Shown here piece by piece: positions 27,000 through 37,080 of a stretch of 64,000 nucleotides of DNA. Origin of the DNA: an uncultured Lachnospiraceae bacterium (GTDB lineage Bacteria > Bacillota > Clostridia > Lachnospirales > Lachnospiraceae). The stretch lies in the NCBI GenBank assembly GCA_910588965.1, contig CAJUSO010000003.1, positions 52,784 through 116,783 on the forward strand, given 5' to 3'. The stretch's first letter is position 1; each line of letters starts with the position of its first letter. Below the pieces are notes generated by a model. The model ran no database searches, was not told the origin of the DNA, and saw only the letters and a program-made list of their open reading frames with translations. Made by a program: the position numbers and the translations under genes.

Positions 27000-27455
27000 C
27001 TAACCGATTACAAACAAAGGCTGGCCATATTCCACTACTTCCTCATTGGATACCAGCACCTGTTTTACCGTGCCTGCATAGTCGCTCTCAATCTCGTTCA
27101 TCAGCTTCATAGCCTCCACAATCCCAAGCACCTGGCCTTTCGAAACGGTATCGCCTACCTTTACAAAAGGCTCTGAGCCTGGATCTGGGGCGCTGTAAAA
27201 GGTGCCCACCAGGGGGGATTTCACCACGTTCCCTTCTGGCTGGCTGTCTTTTTTGCCGGACAGGGCAGTCCCCCCCTCCAGCTCTAATTGGGCTAAATCC
27301 AGCATCCCTGCGGCATTGCTGCCGTTCACCGTAACCAGTTTCTGCTTCTTATCCTTTTTCATGGAAATTTCTACTCCATTTTCCTGATAAGAAAACTGGG
27401 TCAGTTCTGAATCAGAAACGGTCTGGATTAGCTTTACCAAATTTTCAAATTCCAT
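27000..27455 (-). CDS. accB: biotin carboxyl carrier protein AccB
   Basis: A 151-residue carrier. The N-terminal [21 protein letters not shown] is typical, a Ser/Gly-containing linker follows, and the biotinyl domain has [15 protein letters not shown] with the biotinylated Lys about residue 117. The ATG at 27453-27455 is used because GGAGG stands 5 bases upstream; an ATG four codons earlier has none. It lies between fabF and fabZ. Confidence 0.97.
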   Translation of the reverse strand: MEFENLVKLIQTVSDSELTQFSYQENGVEISMKKDKKQKLVTVNGSNAAGMLDLAQLELEGGTALSGKKDSQPEGNVVKSPLVGTFYSAPDPGSEPFVKVGDTVSKGQVLGIVEAMKLMNEIESDYAGTVKQVLVSNEEVVEYGQPLFVIG

Positions 27456-27476
27456 CCTGTCCTCCATTTCTATGCC

Positions 27477-28706
27477 CTAATACTTTTTCAAGAGCAGGCT
27501 TGCATTGTGGCCCCCGAACCCGAGGGAATTGGTCAAGGCATACTGGAATTCCTGCTCCATCCCCTGCCCCTTCATGTAATCCAGGTCCAGTTCCTCTTCG
27601 CTTTCCTCTAACCCCACTGTGGCATGGATATAATTGTGGTTCATCTGGAGGATGCATGCAATCACCTCAACGGCGCCTGCAGCCCCTAACAAATGCCCAA
27701 TCATGGATTTGGTGGAATTGATCTTCAGGTTGTATGCATGCTCCCCAAAAGCCAGCTTAATGGCCCTGGTCTCAAACAAGTCGTTGTGGTGGGTGCTGGT
27801 GCCGTGGGCATTGATATACCCCACTTCCTCTGCGGGAACCCCCGCATCCTTCATGGCATTCATCATGGCCATGGCTGCGCCCATGCCATCCTCTGCAGGC
27901 GATGTAATATGGTAAGCGTCGCTGGTTGCGCCATACCCTACGACCTCTGCCAGGATATGGGCCCCCCGGGCTTTTGCATGTTCCAGTTCCTCCAGTACGA
28001 CAACGCCTGCGCCTTCCCCCATCACAAAGCCGCTGCGGTCTTTGTCAAAAGGAATGGAACAGCGTGATGGGTCATTGCTGGAAGAAAGGGCTGTCAGCGC
28101 CGTAAAACCGCCAATCCCAATCGGCGTAATGGAACTTTCCGTGCCTCCTGCCAGCATAACGTCTGCGTCCCCTACCTGGATGGTACGGAAGGCCTCGCCA
28201 ATCGAATGGGTCCCTGTAGCGCATGCCGTAACCACATTCAGGCTCTTGCCTTTCAGGCCATATTGGATGGATACGTTACCAGCAGCCATATTTGTAATCA
28301 TCAATGGCACCAACAGGGGATTAATCCTGCTAGGCCCCTTTTCTAAAAGCTTCTTATGCTCCCGCTCCATAGCCTGGAGGCTCCCTACGCCGGAGCCAAT
28401 GGCACAGCCTACGCGGTAGGGGTCTTCCTGGCTCATCTGGATGCCAGACTGCCCTAACGCTTCCTTAGCCGCAGCAACGGCATATTGGCAGAAAAGCTCC
28501 ATGCGCCTGGCAGATTTCGGATCCATATAATCCTTCCCCTGAAACCCCTTGACGCTGGCTGCTACCTTTACTTTAAAATCTGCAGTATCAAATTGGGTAA
28601 TCTCGCCAAATCCTGTCTTCCCAGATTTTAAGGCTTCCCAGTATTCCTCTGTATTCAATCCGATGGGGGTGATTGCCCCCATGCCAGTTACAACTACTCG
28701 TTTCAT
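27477..28706 (-). CDS. fabF: beta-ketoacyl-ACP synthase II
   Basis: A 409-residue condensing enzyme. The active-site Cys is in VVTACATGTHSIGEAFR (about residue 160) and the two His are in NAHGTSTHHND and KSMIGHLLGAAGAVE. It extends acyl-ACP with malonyl-ACP. It follows fabG with a 109-base gap and precedes accB. It is the only condensing enzyme in this operon; no fabH is seen in the window. Confidence 0.97.
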   Translation of the reverse strand: MKRVVVTGMGAITPIGLNTEEYWEALKSGKTGFGEITQFDTADFKVKVAASVKGFQGKDYMDPKSARRMELFCQYAVAAAKEALGQSGIQMSQEDPYRVGCAIGSGVGSLQAMEREHKKLLEKGPSRINPLLVPLMITNMAAGNVSIQYGLKGKSLNVVTACATGTHSIGEAFRTIQVGDADVMLAGGTESSITPIGIGGFTALTALSSSNDPSRCSIPFDKDRSGFVMGEGAGVVVLEELEHAKARGAHILAEVVGYGATSDAYHITSPAEDGMGAAMAMMNAMKDAGVPAEEVGYINAHGTSTHHNDLFETRAIKLAFGEHAYNLKINSTKSMIGHLLGAAGAVEVIACILQMNHNYIHATVGLEESEEELDLDYMKGQGMEQEFQYALTNSLGFGGHNASLLLKKY

Positions 28707-28815
28707 ACATTCCCATCAGGCACAAACCCACTGCATGCCATGTGCTGCGGGGGTGCCGTTCTCCTTTCTGAAATCGGTGCGCATTCCGAAGCTGCAAATA
28801 GCGGCCGCTGCGACC

Positions 28816-29559
28816 CTACATCCCCATGCCGCCGTCTACCTGCAGCACCTGCCCTGTGATATAAGAGGCATCTTCTGACGCCAAGAAACAGACGGCCTTT
28901 GCTACCTCCCCAGCTTTGCCGAAGCGTCCGAAAGGGATCTGCCCTTTGCCCGCCTCTAGGGCAGCTTCAGAAAGCTTTTCTGTCATTTCCGTCTCAATAA
29001 AGCCTGGGGCAATGGCATTGACCCGGATTTCCCTAGATGCCAGTTCCCTTGCCAGGGATTTGGTGAACCCAATCACCCCTGCCTTGGAAGCCGCATAGTT
29101 CGTCTGCCCTGCATTCCCCATAATGCCAGAGATTGAAGAGATATTCACAATGCTGCCGGATTTCTGCCTGAGCATCTGCCTTGCCGCATGCTTGCAGGTA
29201 TGGAACACGCCCTTTAGGTTCGTGTCCAATACGGCGCAAAACTCTTCTTCCTTCATTTTTAAGATAAGGTTATCCTTCGTTATCCCTGCATTATTCACTA
29301 AGATGTCCAGCCGCTTATGCTCTGATATCACCTGCTTCATCATAGCTTCCACGGCCTCTGGGTCTGCCACGCTGCACTGGAATACAGCCGCCTGGCCGCC
29401 TTTTTCCTGGATTTCGGCCGCAACCTGTGCTGCCGCTTCTTCGGAACCGTTATAATTTATAACCACCGTAGCCCCGCAGGCTGCCAGCTCTTTCGCAACC
29501 TCTTTGCCAATCCCCCGGGAAGCCCCGGTAACCAACGCCACTTTTCCTTCTAGCTTCAT
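28816..29559 (-). CDS. fabG: 3-oxoacyl-ACP reductase FabG
   Basis: A 247-residue short-chain dehydrogenase. It shows the NADP-binding VTGASRGIGKEVAKEL, NNAG, the catalytic Ser in VNISSISGIMGNAGQ, and YAASKAG (YxxxK). FabG reduces 3-ketoacyl-ACP. GGGAGGG precedes the ATG; fabD lies 29 bases upstream. Confidence 0.96.
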   Translation of the reverse strand: MKLEGKVALVTGASRGIGKEVAKELAACGATVVINYNGSEEAAAQVAAEIQEKGGQAAVFQCSVADPEAVEAMMKQVISEHKRLDILVNNAGITKDNLILKMKEEEFCAVLDTNLKGVFHTCKHAARQMLRQKSGSIVNISSISGIMGNAGQTNYAASKAGVIGFTKSLARELASREIRVNAIAPGFIETEMTEKLSEAALEAGKGQIPFGRFGKAGEVAKAVCFLASEDASYITGQVLQVDGGMGM

Positions 29560-29588
29560 AGTCCCTCCCTAAACACTGCCAGGCATTG

Positions 29589-30512
29589 CTATCCCTGCAA
29601 GGCCTCTATTAATGCCTCCATGTCCCCTACCGTGTCCACATGGTATCCTGCCGCCTTTGGCGCAATTTTTTTCAGGAACGCGGTAAGCGTCTTCTTTGGC
29701 CCAATCTCAATAAAGGTGTCCACGCCGTCCGCTGCCATACGTTCCACGCTCTGCTGCCAACGTACAGAAGAAGACACCTGCCGCTCTAAGAGGCCTTTCA
29801 CCGCTTCCTTATCCGTCACGTAATCTGCCGTCACATTTGAGACATATGGCGTCAAAATCTCCCCAATATGGACATGTTCCAATTCTGCCGCCAGTTTCTT
29901 CCCTGCGCCTTCCAGCATACTGGAATGGAAAGGCCCGCTGACCTTCAGTGGGACGCAGCGCTTTGCCCCTGCTGCCTTCAGGCTTTCCGCTGCCTTCTGC
30001 ACAGCTGCCTCTTCCCCGCTGATGACGGCCTGCCCCGGGCAATTGTAATTTGCCACGGTTACAATCCCTTCCGTCTTTTCACAGATCCCTTCGATCACCT
30101 CGTTATCAAGCCCCAGGACAGCCGTCATTGCCCCGCCTGTAGGGACGGCCTCCTGCATAAATGCGCCGCGCTTTACCACCAACGCCAATGCGTCATAGAC
30201 GGACAGCCCGCCGGAGGCCGCCAGCGCCGCGTATTCCCCCAGGCTAAGGCCTGCATTCACATCCGCGGAAATGCCTTTTTCCTGCAGGACCTTCAAAATT
30301 GCAAGTTCCACGGCCAGCATGGCCACCTGCGTATATTTTGTAATATTAAGCTCTTCGTTTTCTGCAAAAATCAATTTTTCCATTGACATCCCGGATACTT
30401 TGTTGGCAATGCCAAACACTTCCTTCGCCCGGTCAAAATTTTCGTAGAAATCCCTTCCCATTCCAGTGTACTGGGCGCCCTGCCCTGGAAAAACAAATGC
30501 TATCTTACCCAT
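29589..30512 (-). CDS. fabD: malonyl-CoA-ACP transacylase FabD
   Basis: A 307-residue acyltransferase with the N-terminal FVFPGQGAQYTGMGRDFYEN, the nucleophile Ser in AGLSLGEYAAL, and the catalytic His in VSGPFHSSMLEGAG. It loads malonyl groups onto ACP. It starts 2 bases after fabK stops, so the two are likely coupled. Confidence 0.97.
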   Translation of the reverse strand: MGKIAFVFPGQGAQYTGMGRDFYENFDRAKEVFGIANKVSGMSMEKLIFAENEELNITKYTQVAMLAVELAILKVLQEKGISADVNAGLSLGEYAALAASGGLSVYDALALVVKRGAFMQEAVPTGGAMTAVLGLDNEVIEGICEKTEGIVTVANYNCPGQAVISGEEAAVQKAAESLKAAGAKRCVPLKVSGPFHSSMLEGAGKKLAAELEHVHIGEILTPYVSNVTADYVTDKEAVKGLLERQVSSSVRWQQSVERMAADGVDTFIEIGPKKTLTAFLKKIAPKAAGYHVDTVGDMEALIEALQG

Positions 30513-30514
30513 AG

Positions 30515-31444
30515 CTACCTCACTCCCTGCATCAAAGCCGTGGCTTGTTCCATTATTTCATCTATCATTTCCTGGCAGGTCTGCTCCTTCTTCACCAGGC
30601 CGGCAATCTGCCCTGCCATCACCGTGCCATGCTTCACGTCCCCTTCCATCACTGCTTTGCGCAGGGCGCCTACCGTCATAAGCTCTAACTCTTCAAATGG
30701 CACGCCTTCCTGCTCTTTCTTCAGATATTCCTTCGTCATCTGGTTGCGGAGCTGGCGGATTGGATGCCCATGGCTCCTGCCTGTCACGGCAGAATCAATA
30801 TCCTTGGCCTTGATGATGCGTTCCTTGTAGTCTGCATGGCAGATGGATTCCTTGGCCACCACAAAACGGGTCCCCATCTGGACAGCCTCTGCGCCCAGCA
30901 TAAAGGCTGCTGCCATTCCCCTGCCGTCTGCAATCCCCCCTGCTGCAATCACGGGGATTTTTACTGCATCCACCACTTGGGGGACTAATGTCATGGTCGT
31001 TGCGGAGCCGATATGGCCGCCGGACTCGGTGCCCTCTGCCACCAATGCGTCCGCACCCCCGCGTTCCATCATCCTGGCCAGCGCCACGCTTGCCACCACG
31101 GGAATCACCTTGCTCCCTGCCGCTTTCCACTGCTCCATATATTTCCCTGGATTCCCTGCGCCTGTCGTAATCACTGGTACTTTCTCTTCTACCAGCACCT
31201 GGGCCACCTGGTCTGCATAAGGGCTTAAAAGCATCACATTCACGCCGATGGGCTTATCCGTAATCTCCCTTGCCTTGCGGATTTCATCCCGCACCCATTC
31301 TGCCGGCGCATTCGCAGCGCCTATAATGCCTAGCCCGCCTGCTGCTGAAACAGCCGCTGCCAGGCTGTGCTCTGCTACCCATGCCATCCCCCCCTGGATA
31401 ATGGGGGCTTCTATCTGCAGCAGCTCCGTTATCTTTGTCTTCAT
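30515..31444 (-). CDS. fabK: enoyl-ACP reductase FabK
   Basis: A 309-residue FMN-dependent enoyl-ACP reductase, the Clostridium/Streptococcus-type alternative to FabI. It begins MKTKITELLQIEAPIIQGGM and has the conserved TESGGHIG and PVIAAGGIADGRGMAAA with FMLGAEAVQMGTRF. The ATG at 31442-31444 has GGAGG 7 bases upstream; the longer open frame before it covers the intergenic DNA. It precedes fabD in the operon. A second, longer FabK-like gene ends the same operon. Confidence 0.95.
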   Translation of the reverse strand: MKTKITELLQIEAPIIQGGMAWVAEHSLAAAVSAAGGLGIIGAANAPAEWVRDEIRKAREITDKPIGVNVMLLSPYADQVAQVLVEEKVPVITTGAGNPGKYMEQWKAAGSKVIPVVASVALARMMERGGADALVAEGTESGGHIGSATTMTLVPQVVDAVKIPVIAAGGIADGRGMAAAFMLGAEAVQMGTRFVVAKESICHADYKERIIKAKDIDSAVTGRSHGHPIRQLRNQMTKEYLKKEQEGVPFEELELMTVGALRKAVMEGDVKHGTVMAGQIAGLVKKEQTCQEMIDEIMEQATALMQGVR

Positions 31445-31515
31445 CCTATATCCTCCGAAATCCCTATCAAAACCTCTGCCATTTTCCCTGCCGCCAGTTC
31501 CTGGCAAAGCGATGC

Positions 31516-31746
31516 TTATTCTACGCCTTTTTCCTTTAAATACTCCACAACATCCCCAACCGTTGCCAGTTTCTCCAAATCCTCTGATGGGATTTCTACG
31601 GAATACTCATCCTCCAGGGCCATTACCAGCTCAAATAAATCCAGGGAATCTGCCCCTAAATCTTCTTTGAAGGATGTCTCCATGGTAATCCCGTCTGCCT
31701 CAACGCTTAACTGCTCTGCAATAATTTCTTTCATTTTCTCTAACAT
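31516..31746 (-). CDS. acpP: acyl carrier protein
   Basis: A 76-residue acidic helical carrier with the phosphopantetheine attachment Ser in [17 protein letters not shown]. Length is standard. The ATG at 31744-31746 follows GGAG by 9 bases. It is the first gene of the fatty-acid operon, with the main promoter directly upstream. Confidence 0.96.
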   Translation of the reverse strand: MLEKMKEIIAEQLSVEADGITMETSFKEDLGADSLDLFELVMALEDEYSVEIPSEDLEKLATVGDVVEYLKEKGVE

Positions 31747-31776
31747 CGTATCAATCTCCTTTTTAATCCAAATTAT

Positions 31777-31789
31777 TTTGACACTCAAA
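31777..31789 (-). promoter_or_regulatory. FabT-like operator
   Basis: TTTGA-GTG-TCAAA on the minus strand is a perfect 5-bp dyad that fits the TTTGANNNTCAAA core bound by the MarR-family repressor FabT in streptococci. It abuts the -10 box and would cover the transcription start. No fabT gene is next to it. Confidence 0.55.
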
Positions 31790-31816
31790 GTATATCACAA
31801 ATAAATCCTTTGTCAA
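31789..31816 (-). promoter_or_regulatory. SigA-type promoter of the fatty-acid operon
   Basis: Minus strand TTGACA (31811-31816), 16 bases, TATACT (31789-31794). This is the strongest vegetative promoter I found in the window and lies about 43 bases before acpP. Confidence 0.8.
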
Positions 31817-31921
31817 TCATAAATTTTTATTCTTTTTATGTGGCATTTTCCTTCCGCTTATGCTATGCTATTAATATGTGTTTATTGTAATTTTACTTTC
31901 ACCTAAAAAGGGGGCATTATC

Positions 31922-33010
31922 ATGATAAATTTAAACACCAAAGACTTAAAAGCAGGGATGGTCACAGCAACCCCTATCTACAGCAAGACAGGCCAGCTGC
32001 TGTTCCCGGCACATACGGCGCTTACCTCCCAGCAGATTTCCTATCTGGAATTTTATGCAATCCCATCCGTCCTAATCCTCCCAGAGGACGCCGTGACCAA
32101 AGAGATTTTAGACGGCACGGACGACACAATGGTTTCTTTCTCACAAAAAGTAAAAAAGAGCAGGGAGTTCCATGCCTTTAAGGTAGATTATACGAAAAAG
32201 ACCAAAGTCATTGAAGATTCATTTAACAGCTTGATTACCAGCGATAAGAATTATAACCCAGGCGTCCTGCTTTCCCAAATAAGCACCCTGTATGAGAACC
32301 ACCTGACTTCCCTCTCCGTCTTTGATATGCTGCACAATATGCGCCAGATTGATGACACTACCTATGCCCATTGCATTAATGTGGCCATTATCAGCCGGAT
32401 GATGGGGAAATGGCTGGATTTCCCTGACCAGGACCTGGATGCGCTGACCTTAGCCGGCATCCTCCATGATATCGGGAAATGCATGATTGACAAGGATATC
32501 CTTTCTAAGCCCACGAAGCTGACAGACGCAGAGTTCGACGTGGTTAAGAAGCATCCCATTATGGGCATTGAGGTTGTGGACCCATACCACCCGGACGACC
32601 GTATCCGCTCCGCCATCCTCTCCCACCATGAGCGCTGCGACGGCTCAGGCTACCCTTATGGCAAAAAACGGGATGAAATCTCTGAATTTGCCCGGATTAT
32701 TGCCATTGCAGACGTATACGACGCCATGACTGCCAGCCGCTGCTACCGTAAGGGCTTCTGCCCCTTTGAAGTCATTGCCACCTTTGAGCGGGAAGGATAT
32801 GAGAAATTTGACGCCAAGTACCTGCTGCCTTTCCTGACACATATCATCAACACTTACATGAGCAACTCTGTGCTGCTGAACGACGGGACCACCGGGAAGA
32901 TTATCTTCATCAACCAGGAAGCCCTTTCCCGCCCGATTATCCAAGGCACAAATGGGGAATACATCAATTTATTCAAGCGGCCGGAGCTCTATATCCAGGC
33001 CATAATCTAA
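31922..33010 (+). CDS. HD-GYP domain protein, probable cyclic-di-GMP phosphodiesterase
   Basis: A 362-residue cytosolic protein. The HD-GYP domain occupies about residues 140-300: HCINVAIISRMM, the metal pair HDIGK (H182, D183), SHHERCDGSGYPYG with GYP at 243-245, and IIAIADVYDAMT. The N-terminal ~130 residues are a separate unassigned domain with no membrane segment. GYP is intact, so c-di-GMP hydrolysis is expected, which would favour motility over adhesion. It is transcribed away from acpP, with GGGGG before the ATG, and probably shares a transcript with the DUF1292 gene. Confidence 0.9.
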   Translation: MINLNTKDLKAGMVTATPIYSKTGQLLFPAHTALTSQQISYLEFYAIPSVLILPEDAVTKEILDGTDDTMVSFSQKVKKSREFHAFKVDYTKKTKVIEDSFNSLITSDKNYNPGVLLSQISTLYENHLTSLSVFDMLHNMRQIDDTTYAHCINVAIISRMMGKWLDFPDQDLDALTLAGILHDIGKCMIDKDILSKPTKLTDAEFDVVKKHPIMGIEVVDPYHPDDRIRSAILSHHERCDGSGYPYGKKRDEISEFARIIAIADVYDAMTASRCYRKGFCPFEVIATFEREGYEKFDAKYLLPFLTHIINTYMSNSVLLNDGTTGKIIFINQEALSRPIIQGTNGEYINLFKRPELYIQAII

Positions 33011-33028
33011 GAAAGGAGTGTGGATTTT

Positions 33029-33364
33029 ATGGGCACACAGCCAATGACAGGCCCCGAAGGGCAGATACCGGAAGAGGATGACCTCGACGACATCCGCGTC
33101 ACCTTATCTATGGACGACGATTCCGAAGTGGAATGCCGTATCCTTACGATTTTTGAATGCGATGGCCAAGACTATATCGCACTGCTCCCATTGGATGAAG
33201 AAGGGGAGGACAACGAAGAGGATGAAGTGCTCCTGTTCCGTTATTTTGAGGATGAGGATGGGGAGCCGTCTTTAGAAAATATAGAAGATGAAGAAGAATT
33301 TGAGGAAATATCTGATTTCTTCATGGAACTGCTGGAAGAAGGCGCCTGGGAGGAAGAGGATTAA
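33029..33364 (+). CDS. DUF1292 family protein
   Basis: A 111-residue, very acidic protein of the DUF1292 (YrzB-like) family, recognisable by FECDGQDYIALLPLDEEG, VLLFRYFEDEDGEPSLENI and IEDEEEFEEISDFFMELL. Function unknown. The ATG at 33029 has AAAGGAG 10 bases before it; a GTG three codons upstream overlaps that site. It follows the HD-GYP gene by 18 bases. Confidence 0.88.
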   Translation: MGTQPMTGPEGQIPEEDDLDDIRVTLSMDDDSEVECRILTIFECDGQDYIALLPLDEEGEDNEEDEVLLFRYFEDEDGEPSLENIEDEEEFEEISDFFMELLEEGAWEEED

Positions 33365-33390
33365 GACCCCCGCATACCCCTAGATCCAAA

Positions 33391-33415
33391 AAGAATCCCG
33401 CTTTGCGGGATTCTT
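33391..33415 (+). terminator. terminator after the DUF1292 gene
   Basis: AAGAATCCCGC (33391-33401), loop TTT, GCGGGATTCTT (33405-33415), followed by TGCAT. A perfect 11-bp stem flanked by A and T, 26 bases after the stop codon. Confidence 0.75.
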
Positions 33416-33489
33416 TGCATAAGTGCGCCGCTTCCAACGGTTCCCCCTGCATTTGCGCACGCCTCCCCCAGAGGGCTATGCTGCCATGC

Positions 33490-35451
33490 TTACCGGGACG
33501 CCTGGCCAATGCCGCGGGAACCGCAGGCCTTGCCGGCCTGCTGCGGTGCCTGCGATTTCATTTCCCCTAAAAACCTTGAAACCTCAGCATCCTTCCCATT
33601 GTATTTCTTCACGCTATGGATGTACAGGCATTCTTTCGCCCTGGTAGCCCCTACATAAAACATCCTGCGTTCTTCCTGGAGATCCGTATCCAAGACGGCC
33701 TTCTTATAGGGCATCAGCCCTTCATTCACATCCAGGATATGCACAATGGGGTACTCCAGCCCTTTGGAGCTATGGAGGGTGGCCAGGGAAACACAGTCCT
33801 CCAGCTGCTCCTGCCGCTGCTTCTGCCTTTTCAGTTCTGCCGCATAGGCCTCCATATGGGCAAACCAGCCCTCATACCCTTTAAACTCCCTGGCGCTGTC
33901 CTGAAGCTCATCCAGCACATCGAATAGGCTGTCCTCATTAATCCTGCGGTACCCGGCATACTCCTTCAGGAATCCCTCATACCCCATCCCCATACGGATA
34001 TAATTGATGGCGGCAAAAGGCCCCACCCTGCTTAAGACACGCAAGTCCCCCTCCAGCTGCTCAATCCGTTCCGCTACCCATGGCTGCCCTTTCGCATAAA
34101 AATAATCCGCCCATGCATCGAAGGCCACTGTCCCGCTTTCCAGGCTTTCCCTGGAAATGTAACGCTTGGGCCGGTTCATAACCTGCAGGATATCACCCCT
34201 GGAGCGGCTTCCCAGGGCAAGCCGTATGTATGCCAGAATATCCCTGGCAATCCAATGTTCATAAATATTGGGGATATTATCCTTGGTGCGGAAAGGGATA
34301 TTGTACGCCATAAGCTGGGACATAAACAGGCGCGGCTGCGTATTGGTACGGAACAGCACCGCACATTCCTTATAGCTGCGTCCATTCTGGCTATCCTTTA
34401 AAATCTGCCGGATAATTGCCTCCCCCTCTTCCCTTGGGCTTTCCCATAGATGGAACTGCACTGCCTGCCCCTCCTCTTCTCCCAGGCTTCCTTCCCCAGG
34501 GCGCAGGGCGCCGCAATGGCCTGCCCCTTCCTTCCCTAGGGCCCGGTAGGGGCGGATTTTTTTGTCAAACCTCTGCGAATTATGGGAAATAAGCTTCAGG
34601 GAGGCTTCCACAATCGGGGCGCAGGAACGGTAATTTACATCCAAGAGCACCCGCCCCGCCCTGGGATAGGCTTTTTCAAACCCCAGCATCAATTCCGGCT
34701 TTGCGCCCCGGAAACGGTAGATGGACTGGTCGTCATCCCCCACTACAAACAGGTTGTCCTCCGGCTGCGCCAACATCCTTACGATGTCAAACTGTATTTT
34801 GTTAATGTCCTGGAATTCATCAATCAAGATATATTGGAATTTCTGCTGCCAGGATGCGAGGATATCCTTCCTCTTCCCAAACAGCTCGAAACAATAAGAC
34901 AGCATATCGTCAAAGTCAATCAGCCGCCTTTCCCGCATCCGGCTGCCATATGCCTGGAAAACCTTTTCAAACACTTCTTTTGCACAGTTCTTGGGGTAAT
35001 AATGCGCCAATGAGATTCCCGTATTCTTCACCAGGCTGATTTCCCCCAGCAAGTCCCCCATAAATTCCGCCTCATCCTCATATTCCAGATGCATCCCCGT
35101 TATAATTTCCCGCAGGAATGCAAATTTCTGCTCTTCCCGTATAATGTTCCCGCTATGGAACCCATAGGCATGCTTTAAAACCTGGAAAAACACTGCATGG
35201 AACGTCCCAAACGTAACCGGGAAGCGCCTCTGCCCCATCAGGCGGAAAAAACGCTCCCTCATCTCCTTCGCCGCAGCCTTCGTGAACGTAACCACTAAGA
35301 TACGGGCTGGATCCACGCCCTGCTCCAGGATCAGCCGTTTGGTGCGTTCCGTAATCACAAGGGTCTTCCCTGAACCGGGGCCCGCCAATACCAGCATGGG
35401 CCCCTTTGTATGGGAAACTGCAGCTAATTGGGATTGATTGAAAGATACCAT
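33490..35451 (-). CDS. UvrD/PcrA-type superfamily 1 DNA helicase
   Basis: A 653-residue helicase. Motifs in order: Q-motif-like FNQSQLAAVSH, P-loop VLAGPGSGKT (about 22-31), FTKAAAKEM, motif II LIDEFQDINKIQF, motif III QSIYRFRGAKPE, LATLHSSKGLEYP and motif VI RRMFYVGATRAKE. It is shorter than full PcrA/UvrD (about 720-750) and has a reduced C-terminus, so it is probably a paralogue rather than the essential PcrA. It starts 7 bases after gltX stops. Confidence 0.9.
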   Translation of the reverse strand: MVSFNQSQLAAVSHTKGPMLVLAGPGSGKTLVITERTKRLILEQGVDPARILVVTFTKAAAKEMRERFFRLMGQRRFPVTFGTFHAVFFQVLKHAYGFHSGNIIREEQKFAFLREIITGMHLEYEDEAEFMGDLLGEISLVKNTGISLAHYYPKNCAKEVFEKVFQAYGSRMRERRLIDFDDMLSYCFELFGKRKDILASWQQKFQYILIDEFQDINKIQFDIVRMLAQPEDNLFVVGDDDQSIYRFRGAKPELMLGFEKAYPRAGRVLLDVNYRSCAPIVEASLKLISHNSQRFDKKIRPYRALGKEGAGHCGALRPGEGSLGEEEGQAVQFHLWESPREEGEAIIRQILKDSQNGRSYKECAVLFRTNTQPRLFMSQLMAYNIPFRTKDNIPNIYEHWIARDILAYIRLALGSRSRGDILQVMNRPKRYISRESLESGTVAFDAWADYFYAKGQPWVAERIEQLEGDLRVLSRVGPFAAINYIRMGMGYEGFLKEYAGYRRINEDSLFDVLDELQDSAREFKGYEGWFAHMEAYAAELKRQKQRQEQLEDCVSLATLHSSKGLEYPIVHILDVNEGLMPYKKAVLDTDLQEERRMFYVGATRAKECLYIHSVKKYNGKDAEVSRFLGEMKSQAPQQAGKACGSRGIGQASR

Positions 35452-35457
35452 ACCCCT

Positions 35458-36915
35458 TTATCCTTCCTCCAGTTTCGTAACCGCCTTCCGGATCCTACGG
35501 AGGGACTCTTCCTTCCCCAGCACTTCCATAAGCTCCGTGGCCCCTCCTGGCGTCATCTGCTTCCCGGATACCGCTGTCCGTACCGGCCACATCACATATC
35601 CATTCTTACACCCTTTCTCCTTCACATACCCGCAAATAGCCTCATAAAGGGCGTCGTTGGAATAATCCTGCTGCGCCTCCAGCCTGGGCAGGAGGTCTTT
35701 GAGCACTTCCAGGGAAGACTCCGCCGTACTCTTCATCTTCTTATGGGTATACATGGACACATCATATTCCGGCATTTCCTCAAAGAAATCCACATGCCCT
35801 GCAATCTCTGGAAGCACCTCAACCCTGGTCTTTACCATAGCCGCTATCTTTTTCAGATCATAATCCTTGGTAATACACGCCTTCAGATAAGGCTCCGCCA
35901 TCCCGTAGAACCTGTCAAAATCCATGGCCTTTAAGTATTCCCCGTTCATCCACCTCAGCTTCACCATGTCAAATACCGCCGGCGATTTACTGATCCTTCG
36001 ATAGTCAAAATCCCGGATCAGCTCCTCCAAGCTGAAAATCTCCTGGTTCTCCTCCGGGCTCCAACCAAGCAGCGCAATGAAATTCACTACCGCCTCGGCC
36101 ACAAACCCCTGTTCCAGCAATTCCTCAAAGGACGCATGCCCGCTGCGCTTCGAAAGCTTCTTATGGTTTTCATCCGTAATCAGCGGCAGATGGATATAAA
36201 CCGGGGACTCCCACCCAAACGCATCGTAAAGCCTCTGGTATTTCGGCGCAGAGGACAGGTACTCATTGCCCCTTACCACATGGGTAATGTGCATGGTATG
36301 GTCATCTACGACATTGGCAAAATTATAAGTAGGATACCCATCTGACTTAATCAATACCATATCGTCCAGTTCCGCATTTTCTACTGTAATATCCCCATAC
36401 AATTCATCATGGAAGGCCGTTGTCCCTTCCCTTGGTATGTTCTGCCGGATGACAAAGGGCTTCCCCGCCGCCAGGTTCGCTTCCACTTCTTCCTTCGGCA
36501 AAGACAGGCAATGCTTGTCATACATCATGATTTCCTTGCCCTCCACAATCTCCGTCCTCAGCGATTCCAGCCTCTCCTTATCGCAAAAGCAATAATAAGC
36601 CTCCCCCTTTTCCACCAATTCCTTGGCATACTCCATATAAATCCCTGTCTTCATCCGTTCGCTCTGCACATAGGGGCCATATCCCCCGTCCTTGTCCGGC
36701 CCTTCGTCATGCAAAAGCCCCGCTTTCTCCATCGTCCGGTAAATTATCTCCGTGGCCCCCTCTACGAACCTCTCCTGGTCCGTATCCTCAATCCGCAGCA
36801 TAAACTCCCCGCCCGCATGCTTCGCAATCAAAAACTCATACAACGCAGACCTTAAGTTCCCCACATGCATCTTCCCTGTGGGGCTTGGCGCATACCTTGT
36901 CCTTACTTTCTCCAT
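35458..36915 (-). CDS. gltX: glutamyl-tRNA synthetase
   Basis: A 485-residue class I synthetase that charges tRNA-Glu. The start [20 protein letters not shown] has the HIGH-like HVGN, and KLSKR (about residue 250) is the KMSKS-like loop. Length is standard. GAGGAGG precedes the ATG. In organisms lacking a glutaminyl-tRNA synthetase it is non-discriminating; this cannot be judged here. Confidence 0.97.
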   Translation of the reverse strand: MEKVRTRYAPSPTGKMHVGNLRSALYEFLIAKHAGGEFMLRIEDTDQERFVEGATEIIYRTMEKAGLLHDEGPDKDGGYGPYVQSERMKTGIYMEYAKELVEKGEAYYCFCDKERLESLRTEIVEGKEIMMYDKHCLSLPKEEVEANLAAGKPFVIRQNIPREGTTAFHDELYGDITVENAELDDMVLIKSDGYPTYNFANVVDDHTMHITHVVRGNEYLSSAPKYQRLYDAFGWESPVYIHLPLITDENHKKLSKRSGHASFEELLEQGFVAEAVVNFIALLGWSPEENQEIFSLEELIRDFDYRRISKSPAVFDMVKLRWMNGEYLKAMDFDRFYGMAEPYLKACITKDYDLKKIAAMVKTRVEVLPEIAGHVDFFEEMPEYDVSMYTHKKMKSTAESSLEVLKDLLPRLEAQQDYSNDALYEAICGYVKEKGCKNGYVMWPVRTAVSGKQMTPGGATELMEVLGKEESLRRIRKAVTKLEEG

Positions 36916-37080
36916 TTTCTTTTCCTCCTCTATCCCTAATCTCGAGTACCTTCCGTACGGGTGCGCATCCCCCAGAGGGGTTTGCTTTACCGGACGGATT
37001 CCCTAACAGGCAACAAAACCGCCAAGGGCACTACGCCCTTGACGCCTCTTTTCACCTCTCCATCCTCCCCCCTCTTCCCG

